From positions 1-7,745 of the forward strand of contig JAUWWA010000070.1 in the NCBI GenBank assembly GCA_030617125.1: DNA of 7,745 nt, in the 5' to 3' direction. The translations under genes were made by a program, and so were the position numbers. Below, piece after piece: positions 1-7,621 of the stretch (positions are counted from its first letter, which is position 1; each line of letters begins with the position of its first letter). This DNA comes from Pirellulales bacterium. Lineage in GTDB: Bacteria; Planctomycetota; Planctomycetia; Pirellulales; Thermoguttaceae. A model generated the notes under the pieces. It saw only the letters and a program-made list of their open reading frames with translations, made no database searches and was not told the DNA's origin.

Positions 1-1407
1 CGCGAGCAGCCCGGGCAACTTCGCCTCCCACAGGTCGCAAATCGCGACGGTTCGCTGTGGCGTCGCGCCGAGGTACTTCGCGGGGTCTTTCAGGACGGCG
101 CGGTTTTCCGGGCTGAGGCGCTGGAGGTACTCGTCGAGGGTGCGGTCTTCCGCGATGATCTCCACCAGCGGCCGGGCGACGATCCTCGACTGCTTGGATA
201 GGACTCTCGCCTTTTCGTGCGCGTCGGGGTGTCCGGCCAGGGAGAGCAGGATGTACAGGGGCTCGGCCGCGATGGCGTCCTTGCCGGCCTCGAGGGTTTC
301 GCGCATGCGTGCGGCGTCCGGCTCGACGGCCTCGACGGCCTGGCCGATGCGGCGAACTCCGTAGGCGAATGCCGCCGTGAACTCGACGATGAACCGCCCC
401 GACGCGGAATTCGTCAGGTCGTGCTGATGCTCCGAGATCTGGTCCATCAACACCGTGACCATGTACGGCATGTAGGCTTTCCAGAAGCTTTTGACGTTTT
501 CGAAATCCTTGGGATTGACCTTGTGGGGCATCGTCGACGAGCCCACCACGGCCGTATCGGGATCGACTTCGATCTTCGCGCGGATTTCGTGAATTTCGCT
601 GCGTTGCAGGTGGCGGAAGTCGTCGGCCAGGTTTGCGATGACGCCCCAACAGGAGCACAAGGCATAGGCGAAGTCGGCGAAGTATTCCGGCTGCCCGATC
701 TGGCTGGAGAGTTCGGGCGGTTTCAGGCCGAGCTTGTTCATCAGCACAGCTTCGATACCCGCCGGATCGTCGGGGCAGTGGAGCGTGAGCGTGTTGTACC
801 CGCCCACGGCGCCGGAGAACTGCCCGCGGAGATTCGCGGCGCTCTCGGCGATACGTTCGATTCGCTGGCCTAATCGCGACACGTAAAGCGCCACGGCGAA
901 GCCGAAGGTGATGGGCACGGCGTGCTGGCCGTGGGTTCTGCCCATCTGCGGCGTGGCGGCGTGCTCGCGGGCCAGGGCGATCAGCTTCCGCTGCAACTCG
1001 ACGAGGTCGGGAAGGATGACCCGGCGCGTGGTGTCCTTCAAACACAACGCCTTGGCCGTGTCGGTAATGTCGGTCGAGGTTGCGAAAAGGTGTACGTAGG
1101 GCCGCGCGGCCGGGCTGATCTTCGCCCGGATGCAGTTCACCAAGGCGCGGATGTTGTGCTGAATGCGTGCTTCTTCCTCGTAGACCTCTTCCGTCGAGAC
1201 TGCGTCGCATGCGCGGGCGATTTCCTCCGCCGCCTCCTTCGAGCAAACGCCGATCTCCGCTAAAGTTGCAGCCAGAGCGGCTTCCACCATCGCCAGGTAC
1301 TTCACCTGCGCGGCTTCGGACACGTAGGGCCGGAGCCTTTCGAAGAACTCGCGATCGGCCATGTAGTATCGGGCGTCAAACGGCGATGCGGCGTCAAAAA
1401 TGTTCAT
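1..1407 (-). CDS. purB: Adenylosuccinate lyase, C-terminal end cut by window edge
   Basis: Cytoplasmic lyase that releases fumarate twice in purine synthesis: SAICAR to AICAR, and adenylosuccinate to AMP. I translated this frame myself; it is open for 469 codons from ATG 1407 to base 1 with no stop, so the C-terminus lies outside. The protein starts MNIFDAASPFDARYYMADRE. Visible family landmarks are TSTD (residues 110-113), MGRTHGQH with T158, H159 and H162 (substrate and catalytic histidine region), and the fumarate-lyase signature GSSTMPHKVNP (about 289-299) on the mobile catalytic-serine loop, with S290/S291, K296 and N298. The TSTDITDTA segment favours adenylosuccinate lyase over argininosuccinate lyase. 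Length is normal for the family (about 430-480), so little is missing. The start is supported by GAGGA at 1413-1417, five bases upstream. The neighbour across the spacer is divergent and functionally unrelated. Confidence 0.93.
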   Translation of the reverse strand, partial: MNIFDAASPFDARYYMADREFFERLRPYVSEAAQVKYLAMVEAALAATLAEIGVCSKEAAEEIARACDAVSTEEVYEEEARIQHNIRALVNCIRAKISPAARPYVHLFATSTDITDTAKALCLKDTTRRVILPDLVELQRKLIALAREHAATPQMGRTHGQHAVPITFGFAVALYVSRLGQRIERIAESAANLRGQFSGAVGGYNTLTLHCPDDPAGIEAVLMNKLGLKPPELSSQIGQPEYFADFAYALCSCWGVIANLADDFRHLQRSEIHEIRAKIEVDPDTAVVGSSTMPHKVNPKDFENVKSFWKAYMPYMVTVLMDQISEHQHDLTNSASGRFIVEFTAAFAYGVRRIGQAVEAVEPDAARMRETLEAGKDAIAAEPLYILLSLAGHPDAHEKARVLSKQSRIVARPLVEIIAEDRTLDEYLQRLSPENRAVLKDPAKYLGATPQRTVAICDLWEAKLPGLLA

Positions 1408-1444
1408 GTATTTCCTCGTCCTGAGTATTGGCCGGCACGGCAGT

Positions 1445-1474
1445 AGCATAATCGAGATTCATCTCAATCGGCAA
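1445..1474 (-). promoter_or_regulatory. Candidate purB promoter
   Basis: On the minus strand, TTGCCG (1469-1474) and TATGCT (1445-1450) are separated by 18 bases. Each matches four of six bases of the sigma-70-type consensus. Transcription would begin near 1438, giving a leader of about 30 bases before the purB ATG at 1407. The spacer contains a short inverted repeat, GAGAT-N2-ATCTC, at 1454-1465. This is a pattern match by eye; planctomycete promoters are poorly defined, so it stays tentative. Confidence 0.35.
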
Positions 1475-1516
1475 GGGGCTCGGGCGATTCTCGGGGGGTT
1501 CGTGGAGCAACTGCTC

Positions 1517-1545
1517 TTGAACGTGACGGCGTTTTCCGGTAAAAG
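1517..1545 (+). promoter_or_regulatory. Candidate promoter for the SH3-domain gene
   Basis: TTGAAC (1517-1522) and TAAAAG (1540-1545) lie 17 bases apart, each four of six to the sigma-70-type consensus. A start near 1552 would give a leader of about 65-70 bases before ATG 1620. It is the best plus-strand match I saw in the spacer between the two divergent genes, but it is seen by eye only and is not a strong consensus. Confidence 0.33.
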
Positions 1546-1619
1546 CCCGCGGTCTACCTTTTCTGTCCGCCCCTTCAGCGTTTTCCCATCGATCCAATCC
1601 CACCCCGGGAGGCAGTTCC

Positions 1620-2915
1620 ATGCGGCTGTCCCTTTGCCTATTAACGACCTGTGGCGTCCTGCTCGCGTCACCCGCCAGCGGGGAGCGAATCTTTCCCTAC
1701 AAGGCCTTTATCTCCGCCGACGACGTGTACGTCCGCAGCGGGCCGGGCCAGAGCTACTATCCCACCGACAAGCTCAAGGCCGGACACAAGGTCGAGGTCT
1801 ATCGACACGACCCGGGGGGGTGGTATGCCATTAAGCCGCCAAAGGACAGTTTCGCCTGGGTTTCCGGCCGGTACCTGACCGGCGGCGCGGACAACCTGGC
1901 GGTGGTCCACACCGAGCACGTGGCCGCCAGGGTCGGCAGCCGTTTCAGCGACATCCGCGAAGTCATCCAGGTCCGACTCCACAAGGGCGAGGTGGTCGAA
2001 GTGCTCGACGCGAAGAAGACCGGCAGCGGCGCGCGGCGGAAGACGTGGTACAAGATCGCACCGCCATCGGGCGAGTTCCGCTGGGTCTTCGGCAAGTACG
2101 TCGACCCCGACTACCCGGCCGACGGCGTACGCCAGACGCACGCCGCCGAAAACCACAACACCGAGAACCGCACGGCCGAAGCCGAACGGGCGCCGGCCGC
2201 GGCCAACGGTGATTTCCCCGTGGATCAGCATCAGGCTGAGCCCGCGGCGTTCGTCCGACAATCTGCCGATCTTCGAGAAACGCCCGACCCGGTCGAAGAA
2301 CCAGCGGCGGCAGTGGCGTCGGACGACGAGCCGTTCGGGCCGCGCGCCCTCTCGCCGGAGCAGTATCAGGCGGAGTTGGAGGAGATCGACCTCGAATTGT
2401 CGACCATGGTGGTCGAGGAGCCGACGGTCTGGTCGTTCGACGAGTTGCGTCGTCGCGCCCGATCGCTGCAGGCGATTGCCGAGACCGCGGTTGAGCGGGG
2501 CCGCGCCCGGCTGTTAGTCGGCAAGATCACCCGATTTACCGACATCAAGCGTCGCCACGACGCCGTCGTGGCCGTGCGCAGCGAGACGGAGCGTTCGAAC
2601 CGACGGTTGGCGAGTCTGAAGCGGCGGGCCGATCGCCCTGCCGGCGGTGAGTCGGAAACGGAGGACGATCGGTACGACGCGATGGGCCAGTTGAGCCGGG
2701 TCGTATCGCCGAAGCTAGGCGCTCCGCGCTATGCTCTGCTCGACGAGCAGGGCGACGTGCGCTGCTACGTCAGCCCGGCGCCGGGCGTGAAGTTGCGACA
2801 CCATCTCGGTCGGCACGTCGGCGTGACCGGCACCCGCGGCTACATGCCCGAGCAACGCGCCCACCACGTCATGGTCTGGCACGTGAGCCTGCTGGAAGGG
2901 CGGACGCTTCGGTAG
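1620..2915 (+). CDS. Exported protein with two SH3-like domains
   Basis: A 431-residue protein with no enzymatic motif that I can see. Residues 1-21 look like a Sec signal peptide: a short positive N-terminus, a hydrophobic core CLLTTCGVLLA, then SPASG before ER. Residues 30-87 form a bacterial SH3-type domain (DVYVRSGPGQSYYPTDKL, ending FAWVSGRYL). Residues 92-162 form a second, more diverged copy ending FRWVFGKYV. Residues 170-245 are rich in Ala, Glu and Pro and look like a flexible linker. Residues 245-340 are charged and probably helical. Residues 357-425 form a compact beta-rich module (RYALLDEQGDVRCYVSPAPG, then HVGVTGTRGYMPEQ) that I associate with planctomycete SH3 proteins. Such proteins usually bind cell-wall or other envelope material; that role here is inference. 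GGGAGG at 1607-1612, seven bases upstream, supports ATG 1620. The gene is monocistronic, divergent from purB and convergent with the oxidoreductase. Confidence 0.85.
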   Translation: MRLSLCLLTTCGVLLASPASGERIFPYKAFISADDVYVRSGPGQSYYPTDKLKAGHKVEVYRHDPGGWYAIKPPKDSFAWVSGRYLTGGADNLAVVHTEHVAARVGSRFSDIREVIQVRLHKGEVVEVLDAKKTGSGARRKTWYKIAPPSGEFRWVFGKYVDPDYPADGVRQTHAAENHNTENRTAEAERAPAAANGDFPVDQHQAEPAAFVRQSADLRETPDPVEEPAAAVASDDEPFGPRALSPEQYQAELEEIDLELSTMVVEEPTVWSFDELRRRARSLQAIAETAVERGRARLLVGKITRFTDIKRRHDAVVAVRSETERSNRRLASLKRRADRPAGGESETEDDRYDAMGQLSRVVSPKLGAPRYALLDEQGDVRCYVSPAPGVKLRHHLGRHVGVTGTRGYMPEQRAHHVMVWHVSLLEGRTLR

Positions 2916-2942
2916 CGTGAATGGCGGCGGCGTGGTACGGTT

Positions 2943-2960
2943 GAGAAACTATGGTTTCTC
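2943..2960. terminator. Hairpin between convergent genes, possible bidirectional terminator
   Basis: GAGAAAC and GTTTCTC form a perfect 7-bp stem with a 4-base loop, in the 53-base gap between the stop at 2915 (plus) and the stop ending at 2969 (minus). It lies 27 bases past the first stop and 8 past the second. A second small dyad, CCCGA-N4-TCGGG (2973-2986), sits just inside the 3' end of the minus-strand gene. Neither direction has a run of U after the stem, so it is not a classic intrinsic terminator; it may instead protect 3' ends. Confidence 0.4.
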
Positions 2961-2968
2961 GCGTGGGG

Positions 2969-4375
2969 TCATCCCGAAGTGTCGGGTGTGATGTCCGGTA
3001 GTTCGTACCCTTTTCGGCGCGGGCGCGACATGTAGCTAGTGGCGTTGGCCTCGGCGCAGTCGGGGAAGCGTTCCGTCTGCGGGTCCCACTTGAGCTTCTC
3101 GCCCACCCGGCCGACCTCGCGCACGATGTTGACCAGGTAGCACAACGTCGTGGAGCGCAAGGCGTATTCAATATCGGCGTTGCACCGTTTGCGGCTCTTG
3201 ATGCACTCGATCCAGTTTTCGATGTGATACTGCGTTTCGGGTTTTTGGATCGGACCGGGATTCTCCGATGAATCGAGCAACTCCTTGGGGTTGCTGGCGA
3301 TCTTGTTGCGGTTGATCTCGAGCTTGCCCTTCTCGCCGATGAAGATGGCACCGAGGCCCGGGCCCCAGTCGCCGTTCAGATGGAGCCGCAGCTCGGTCCC
3401 ATTGGCGTACCACATGCGGATCTTCGCCCGTGGGCCCACCACGGGCTTGGCAAGCCGAATCAAGTACTCCTGCCGCGTGTTGTCGACCTCGTTCACCGTT
3501 TCGAACTTGCCACAGGACATCTCCTTTACTTCTTCTTCGAGCATGATCTCGACCGGCCCGGTCTCGTCGGTCCCCAGCGCCCGTTGGATCTGGTCGAAGG
3601 AGTGAGTTCCCCAACCGGTCACTCCGTAGCATTCCCCGCCGCCGTCGTAGGCCCACCACTTGTTCCAGCTATGATGCAGATCCGAATGGTAGGGGCGCAG
3701 TTCGGCCTGGTTGGTCCAAATGTCCCACCAGCCTTGGCGTCCGCCCTCGGGCAACGCCTCGGCAGACTTGCCCGGCCAACGGACCGGACCCACAAAGTTC
3801 GGCGCCAGAACCGTCTTGATCTTGCCGATCGCGCCGTTCTTGACCAGGTCGCTGGCCCAGTTGTTGATTGGCATCGAGCGTTGCTGAGTACCGACCTGCG
3901 TCACGCGCCCGTACTTGCGCGCCGCCTCAACCATGTGGCGGCCTTCGGCGATGGTTAGGCACATCGGCTTCTCGATGTAGACGTCCAAGCCCGCCTGCAT
4001 CGCCTGCTCGGTGACCCACGACCGGGCGTGCGTGGTGGTCTCGATCATCACCCCGTCGAGCTTCTCCTTGTCAAGCATCTCATGGAGGTCGTCGTAGGCG
4101 GCCCAGCCCGCCTCCGGGCCGACCTCGCGCACGAACGTCTCGACCGCCGGCTTGAAGCAGTCGCATACGGCCGCAATTCGCATCTCGGCAATGCCCTTCG
4201 ACTCGTCGACCATCGAGCGTGCCCGGCCGCCGCAGCCGATCACACCCACGTTCACCGTCTCGCTTGCGGGGGTCGCACCATCGAGTCCCAAAGCGCGCCC
4301 CGGCACCAAAATCGGCAGCGCTATCGCCGCCGCTGTCGTGGAAAGAAACTCGCGCCGATTGACTGATTCTGACAT
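2969..4375 (-). CDS. Tat-exported Gfo/Idh/MocA family oxidoreductase
   Basis: A 468-residue NAD(P)-dependent dehydrogenase-type protein. The N-terminus carries a twin-arginine motif, NRREFLS (residues 6-12), followed by the hydrophobic stretch TTAAAIALPILV and a likely cleavage region near 26-30, so it should be exported folded with its cofactor. The Rossmann domain begins VNVGVIGCGGRA (41-52) with the GxGxxG-like nucleotide loop. The family EKP motif is at residues 135-137; its lysine normally takes part in cofactor and substrate binding. The GWGTHSFDQIQ segment (254-264) with H258 and D261 matches the usual catalytic region of the second domain. The C-terminal KWDPQTERF...AEAN...SRPRR segment is typical of planctomycete members. 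The substrate cannot be read from sequence; sugars or inositols are usual, and some Tat-bearing relatives are NAD-dependent GH109 glycosidases. ATG 4375 is supported by GGGAG at 4382-4386, six bases upstream. Confidence 0.92.
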   Translation of the reverse strand: MSESVNRREFLSTTAAAIALPILVPGRALGLDGATPASETVNVGVIGCGGRARSMVDESKGIAEMRIAAVCDCFKPAVETFVREVGPEAGWAAYDDLHEMLDKEKLDGVMIETTTHARSWVTEQAMQAGLDVYIEKPMCLTIAEGRHMVEAARKYGRVTQVGTQQRSMPINNWASDLVKNGAIGKIKTVLAPNFVGPVRWPGKSAEALPEGGRQGWWDIWTNQAELRPYHSDLHHSWNKWWAYDGGGECYGVTGWGTHSFDQIQRALGTDETGPVEIMLEEEVKEMSCGKFETVNEVDNTRQEYLIRLAKPVVGPRAKIRMWYANGTELRLHLNGDWGPGLGAIFIGEKGKLEINRNKIASNPKELLDSSENPGPIQKPETQYHIENWIECIKSRKRCNADIEYALRSTTLCYLVNIVREVGRVGEKLKWDPQTERFPDCAEANATSYMSRPRRKGYELPDITPDTSG

Positions 4376-4443
4376 GATTCACTCCCTAAAAGACTTATAT
4401 GGCGGTGATCATCTTCCCGAGATGACTTGAACACTTTGTTTCT

Positions 4444-4472
4444 ATTTTCACTGGGACGGTCACGATTGTCAA
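4444..4472 (-). promoter_or_regulatory. Candidate promoter for the oxidoreductase
   Basis: On the minus strand a perfect TTGACA (4467-4472) is followed after 17 bases by GAAAAT (4444-4449), which matches four of six bases of TATAAT. Transcription would start near 4437, giving a leader of about 60 bases before ATG 4375. The exact -35 hexamer with ideal spacing makes this the strongest -35 match in the window, although the -10 is mediocre. Confidence 0.45.
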
Positions 4473-4519
4473 TGCTTTCCTGCTCATGCCACGCAGATCA
4501 TAGGAATGAGGGGCGATTC

Positions 4520-4533
4520 CATAAGGCCTTATG
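4520..4533. repeat. 14-bp perfect palindrome, possible operator
   Basis: CATAAGGCCTTATG is a perfect 14-base palindrome with no spacer. It lies about 37 bases upstream of the candidate gltA -35 and about 48 bases upstream of the candidate oxidoreductase -35, so between two divergent promoters. That placement suits a dimeric regulator that acts on one or both genes. No known regulator site is recognised, and one copy of this size could arise by chance. Confidence 0.35.
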
Positions 4534-4569
4534 TGCCAAGTAGTTACGACCAGTCGCTTCGATCTGAAG

Positions 4570-4598
4570 TTGCCTCGCGGCGTTTGGGCTGCTAGAGT
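4570..4598 (+). promoter_or_regulatory. Candidate gltA promoter
   Basis: TTGCCT (4570-4575) and TAGAGT (4593-4598) are exactly 17 bases apart, and the -10 is preceded by GC. Transcription would start near 4605, leaving a leader of about 80 bases before the citrate synthase ATG at 4687. The -35 shares the TTGCC core with the candidate purB promoter. If this is the real promoter, translation cannot begin at the upstream ATG at 4531. Confidence 0.42.
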
Positions 4599-4675
4599 TA
4601 AATGTTTTGGCGGCCCCATTTCAAGTTGCTCAAATGCGGCGCCGCTTCCCGGATGTCTGTCGGAACCCGTATGCC

Positions 4676-4680
4676 GGAGG
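4676..4680 (+). promoter_or_regulatory. gltA ribosome binding site
   Basis: GGAGG ends six bases before ATG 4687, ideal spacing. It fixes the citrate synthase start at 4687 rather than at the in-frame ATG 4531, which has no comparable purine-rich site at proper spacing. Confidence 0.75.
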
Positions 4681-4686
4681 GATACC

Positions 4687-5979
<1,293 letters not shown>

Positions 5980-6007
5980 GGCCAATGGATTCGCTCGCTA
6001 CAATCTA

Positions 6008-7621
6008 CTACTCAATTTCCACAAGCGGGTCGACTTCGCCGGAACGGTTGAACCGGGCAACGAGCATCTCGGTCGAGAGGTTGTGGCCCAGGAGCGTTCG
6101 GTTGGCTTTGGGGGCGAGCGAGCGGTAGATCAGCCATTGACGGTGTTCACTCAGCGCCACGCGATAGCCCGCGGCCACCTCGGGCGGTTGGATCTGAAGC
6201 GACTCAGCGACGGTTAGCTGCCGCCAGGTGCACTTCTCACGATGACGACGACGATCGAGGTCGGCAAACAGCGGGGCGAACAGCCGCCCGCCCCCTTGTG
6301 ACTGGCGGAGCTCCAATCCGTCGGAAGTATGGGCCAACTCGCCGATTCGCTTTTCGCCGCGCCACTCGGGCAAGGCCAGCGGCAGGACACGCGCGCGGCG
6401 CTTGGCGCCGACGAGCAGGCCCTCGCGCGATTCCTCGGCCGGCTCGAATGCAATGCCGCCACCTAGCGGCAAGCAACCGCGGTAGTCGACCTCTCCGCGC
6501 CCGTCGCCCAACACCGCGTCGGCCAGAAGTAGAAAGCGGTCCTGGCGGGCAAGAAGTATGGAACGCTGCAGGCGCACGTCACCGCTTAGCTCGATCTCCA
6601 ACTCCAGGTAATCGACGTCCTCGTCGGAAATCCAGCAGACTTCATCCCAATCGGAAGCTGTCGTGAGCAATTTGCCGTCACAACGCACCTCGAACTGCCA
6701 GACGCCGCGGAACACAATGTCCTTGCCGCAGCTCAACTCGACGCGCATCGCCGGCTCGTCGTACAGCACGGTGAACTGCTCGGTGGGTCGCGCCCAGCGG
6801 CGGCGCAACACGGTCGTCGCGGCCCATTCGGAGTGATTGGCCGGCTCGGGCAGCGTGTGCTCTCCGACTGGCTTGCGATTGGATTTCCACGGTTTCGGCA
6901 GCACCAGCGCGGCGATCGCTTCGTCGTCCTCGTCGCCGCCGAAGTGCAAGGCCGCCTCAAACAACTCGACAGGCCACGCCGGAGACGCGCCGTCGGAGAA
7001 GACGTGCGAGCCGTCCGCACGGGTCAGCCGCAGGGCATGACGGACGAGCCACTCGTATTGGTTTTCGGCCGCCGTGCTGAAGCATCGGCTGGATTTCGAG
7101 CCGATCGCCCTGCACCGGGTCCAACAGGCCAACAGCGGGCGCAGCAGCGGGAGGTGCTTCGCGTGGAGGAGTCCTTCGCCGTCGAGCAAATCAACCGGCC
7201 CGGCCGACAAGGCGCGCCGCGCGGCCGATTGCAGCTTCCGACAAGCAACGATTTCGGGAAAGAGACAGGCCAGCGTCAGCGCCAACTCGCCGGCCAATAG
7301 TTGGTGCAGTAGCGGATTGTCTTCCAGAGGCCGATCGTCGGCCTCGGCGCCGCCGGCATGGGTGGCGGTGAGGACCAGATGATCGAGCAGCGCCCACCAG
7401 ACCTCCCGCGAAAGAGCGGCAGCGAGCCGTGGCATGGCATGGCAGGTGGCCAGAGCGTCCAGCGCATCGTCCACGCTCGGCGCCCCGCCGGCCGCTTCGC
7501 CGAGCCAGTTGAGCAGGTCCTTTTCGATCGCCGGATCGCTCGGCGCTTGCCCGGCACGGGATCGGGTTTCCAGCAGGCGGCCGGCCCGCAGCAGCCAGTC
7601 GGGCGCCGGTGGTTCGGCCAA
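6008..7621 (-). CDS. Large unrecognised protein, helical N-half and beta-rich C-half; start uncertain
   Basis: Not a family I can name with confidence. From the TTG at 7621 it has 537 residues. Residues 1-200 are rich in Leu and Ala and look helical (for example LLHQLLAGELALTLACLFPE at 104-123). Residues about 265-520 alternate in a way typical of beta strands, for example FTVLYDEPAMRVELSCGKDI (283-302) and LEIELSGDVRLQRSILLARQ (341-360) followed by DRFLLLADAV. This helical-then-beta layout, and that last segment, recall heparinase II/III-like polysaccharide lyases, but no catalytic motif is certain and the link is a guess. No signal peptide is seen. The TTG start has no Shine-Dalgarno sequence, and the frame stays open to the window edge with no ATG or GTG. 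The bases beyond 7665 repeat the gene's own 5' part in inverted form, so the true N-terminus is probably missing. The stop at 6008 lies 28 bases from the gltA stop, convergent. Confidence 0.7.
   Translation of the reverse strand: MAEPPAPDWLLRAGRLLETRSRAGQAPSDPAIEKDLLNWLGEAAGGAPSVDDALDALATCHAMPRLAAALSREVWWALLDHLVLTATHAGGAEADDRPLEDNPLLHQLLAGELALTLACLFPEIVACRKLQSAARRALSAGPVDLLDGEGLLHAKHLPLLRPLLACWTRCRAIGSKSSRCFSTAAENQYEWLVRHALRLTRADGSHVFSDGASPAWPVELFEAALHFGGDEDDEAIAALVLPKPWKSNRKPVGEHTLPEPANHSEWAATTVLRRRWARPTEQFTVLYDEPAMRVELSCGKDIVFRGVWQFEVRCDGKLLTTASDWDEVCWISDEDVDYLELEIELSGDVRLQRSILLARQDRFLLLADAVLGDGRGEVDYRGCLPLGGGIAFEPAEESREGLLVGAKRRARVLPLALPEWRGEKRIGELAHTSDGLELRQSQGGGRLFAPLFADLDRRRHREKCTWRQLTVAESLQIQPPEVAAGYRVALSEHRQWLIYRSLAPKANRTLLGHNLSTEMLVARFNRSGEVDPLVEIE

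Larger units (their letters stand above)
4376..4686. other. Divergent intergenic region between oxidoreductase and gltA
   Basis: This 311-base region holds no convincing gene. It carries a candidate minus-strand promoter, a 14-bp palindrome, a candidate plus-strand promoter and the gltA leader with its ribosome binding site, each listed separately. A weak stem, TCATCT-N5-AGATGA (4409-4425), lies in the leader of the oxidoreductase. The AT-rich 4427-4450 stretch contrasts with the GC-rich genes on both sides, as expected for promoter DNA. The reading frame open upstream of gltA from 4531 has no homology that I recognise. Confidence 0.6.

Noticed and set aside
217..873. 218-codon plus-strand open frame antisense to purB
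   Set aside because: It overlaps a clear adenylosuccinate lyase carrying the fumarate-lyase signature on the other strand, and has no recognisable domain.
1635..1652. Cys11 of the SH3 protein as a lipoprotein lipobox
   Set aside because: Thr precedes the Cys where Gly, Ala or Ser is expected, and it lies in the middle of the hydrophobic core, too early for a lipoprotein signal peptide.
1668..2261. 197-codon minus-strand open frame inside the SH3-domain gene
   Set aside because: It is the antisense shadow of two recognisable SH3-like domains, and its composition (Gly, Val, Arg and Asp rich) is typical of such shadows.
3380..3958. 192-codon plus-strand open frame inside the oxidoreductase gene
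   Set aside because: It is antisense to a well-supported Gfo/Idh/MocA protein and matches no domain that I recognise.
4409..4425. TCATCT-N5-AGATGA stem in the oxidoreductase leader as a riboswitch or attenuator
   Set aside because: A 6-bp AT-rich stem alone is too weak and common, and no riboswitch core or run of U accompanies it.
4636..4645. GCGGCGCCGC palindrome in the gltA leader
   Set aside because: A 10-bp palindrome made only of G and C is expected by chance in GC-rich DNA; there is no other sign of function.
4531..4686. 52-residue N-terminal extension of citrate synthase from ATG 4531
   Set aside because: The extension is unlike family N-termini, overlaps the candidate promoter and the end of the palindrome, and the GGAGG site at 4676-4680 clearly serves ATG 4687.
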